DNA from: Paulownia fortunei
Lineage: Eukaryota; Streptophyta; Magnoliopsida; Lamiales; Paulowniaceae
Direction of reading: 5' to 3'
DNA length: 64,000 nucleotides
Assembly (NCBI GenBank): GCA_019321725.1
Contig: CM033121.1
Span: 11,966,001 to 12,030,000, forward strand
A program made the translations under genes and the position numbers. How positions within the stretch are numbered: the stretch's first letter is position 1; the number at the start of each line of letters is the position of its first letter. The notes under the pieces were generated by a model. The model saw nothing but the letters and a program-made list of their open reading frames with translations. It was not told the origin of the DNA and ran no database searches. Positions 63,034 through 64,000 of the stretch are shown here, piece after piece.

Positions 63034-64000
63034 TGTAACACCCCTTAACCTAACTGTAGAGCCTAAACAAGCTGATACAGTTAAGTCAAGAAATATAAAT
63101 TTTTCATCATTACTAGAGTTATGATTTTTAATAAAAGTTCCCATTTTTATCTATAAGAGAAAAAACTTGAATCCTTTTAACACACCATATACATATATCA
63201 AAACTGAGTACATTTGTTTACAAAACCATAACAGAGCGGCTTATTTAAAAATAAAATAGAATTTTCAAAATAAACTACAAAATAGGTCGAAGCATGGCAT
63301 ATGAACAAATCTCTATCCGGCCGCTCTAGAGACTCAGTCAACCTCTAAACCTATATATTTCCACCTGCATAACATCAATCTAATGAGCTAAAGGCTCAGT
63401 AAGATGAAACTGATGCAATAACAAATAACATATATACACATCTCATAAATCATTAAATGCAATATTCTATTTAATAATTTTCATTCATAAATCATTTTTT
63501 AGGGCTCTTGAAGTGTGGTACCAAACTAATAGCGACAGACCATGGTTTTCAGAACCTATTCATAATGATTGGCCAATAAGAGAACTAATACGGGGTTTCC
63601 ATACTTGGTCTTTCAACCTCAGGTATTAGCCGTATTCTATCTCATTTATTGTGGCTTTCCTATACTGGTTTTTCAACCTCAAGTATTTGCCACCATTTGT
63701 TGGGTCCGCCGGTCCCTCCCGCATCCCTTGTCTACCCGACCATCAATCAATTACCATACTTTCTTTTTAAAAACCTCATTATTTCTTAATAGTGTCATAC
63801 TTCATGAACCATAAATGCATCAAACATTACATCATTTGACAAATAATAACAATCATATTAAAATATGAACAACATTATATGATTCTTGTGATACAGCAAA
63901 TGAAAGCTTCAACTTACCTCAAGTCCACTTTGTGGCAAGTGAAAAGACCATCTCTTTGGAAGATAGGATGTGTTAAAGACCTAACATAATCAAATCATGT
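63034..64000 (-). repeat. Right-arm Tekay 5' LTR, partial
   Basis: Ends GGGGTGTTACA on the minus strand at 63034; the start would lie about 1.3 kb beyond the window. Confidence 0.9.

Larger units (their letters stand above)
51185..64000 (-). repeat. Right arm of a large inverted repeat (counterpart 23929-35479)
   Basis: Reverse complement of the left arm from 35479 back to 23929, with paired coordinates summing to 87929-87932 over the Tekay and 86664 beyond the LOG copy. The shifts come from single-base indels and one 1.27 kb difference. Many long frames are identical in both arms. The copy runs off the window end. Confidence 0.95.
56130..64000 (-). mobile_element. Right-arm Tekay element (5' LTR runs off the window)
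   Basis: 3' LTR 58405..56130, target duplicate ATCCT at 56125-56129, primer site complement near 63017-63028, 5' LTR from 63034 to the window end. It carries the same stops and frame changes as the left copy, so both derive from one defective element. Confidence 0.92.

Overview
This is plant nuclear DNA, most likely from a eudicot. It is AT-rich and intron-bearing. It carries a chloroplast-type GAPDH A gene, a PP2A phosphatase activator gene and a GEM-like GRAM-domain gene, and the rest is mostly layered plant LTR retrotransposons. No prokaryotic, CRISPR, tRNA or rRNA features were seen. Two runs of exactly 100 N (4385-4484 and 51085-51184) are scaffold gaps. The species cannot be named from the sequence.

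Left end (1-4.4 kb): the 3' part of GAPA on + and the 3' exons of a PTPA-type gene on -, arranged convergently. From 4.5 to 12.7 kb are a minus-strand LTR of a TTAATT-rich family (here 'LTR family A'), a minus-strand Gypsy-type LTR, and a decayed PIF/Harbinger transposase. From 12.7 to 17.4 kb a GEM-like gene, decayed at its 3' end, runs directly into a 5'-truncated Ty1/copia polyprotein.

Centre (19.36-37.4 kb): an Athila-type Ty3/gypsy element with a 5' LTR, the Athila-style primer site, gag and protease. A complete Tekay/Del-type chromovirus (22631-31802, TSD AGGAT) sits inside its protease-RT linker. RT and integrase are absent. In their place are an unidentified coding-like segment and a full-length, intronless but broken LOG (cytokinin-activating phosphoribohydrolase) copy, which suggests host-gene capture. 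The 3' LTR of Athila is cut short against a second copy of a 1.25 kb Harbinger fragment.

From 38.7 to 51.1 kb: a solo Athila LTR (40269-42043, TSD TTTCT), another LTR A fragment, a copia-like 3' LTR, an unclassified LTR-like block, and a Tork/Tnt1-type copia on the minus strand that runs into the second gap.

Right end (51185-64000): a nearly identical inverted copy of 23929-35479, including the nested Tekay and the LOG copy. It begins exactly at the N gap. Within these near-identical arms lies one island of clear divergence, about 33.15-33.63 kb versus 53.04-54.79 kb. It covers the 5' half of the LOG copy, and the right arm there carries about 1.27 kb extra. That island, the captured LOG, and whether the inverted repeat is real or an assembly effect are the most interesting questions. 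The host genes show no sign of working together; they are ordinary genes stranded among transposons.
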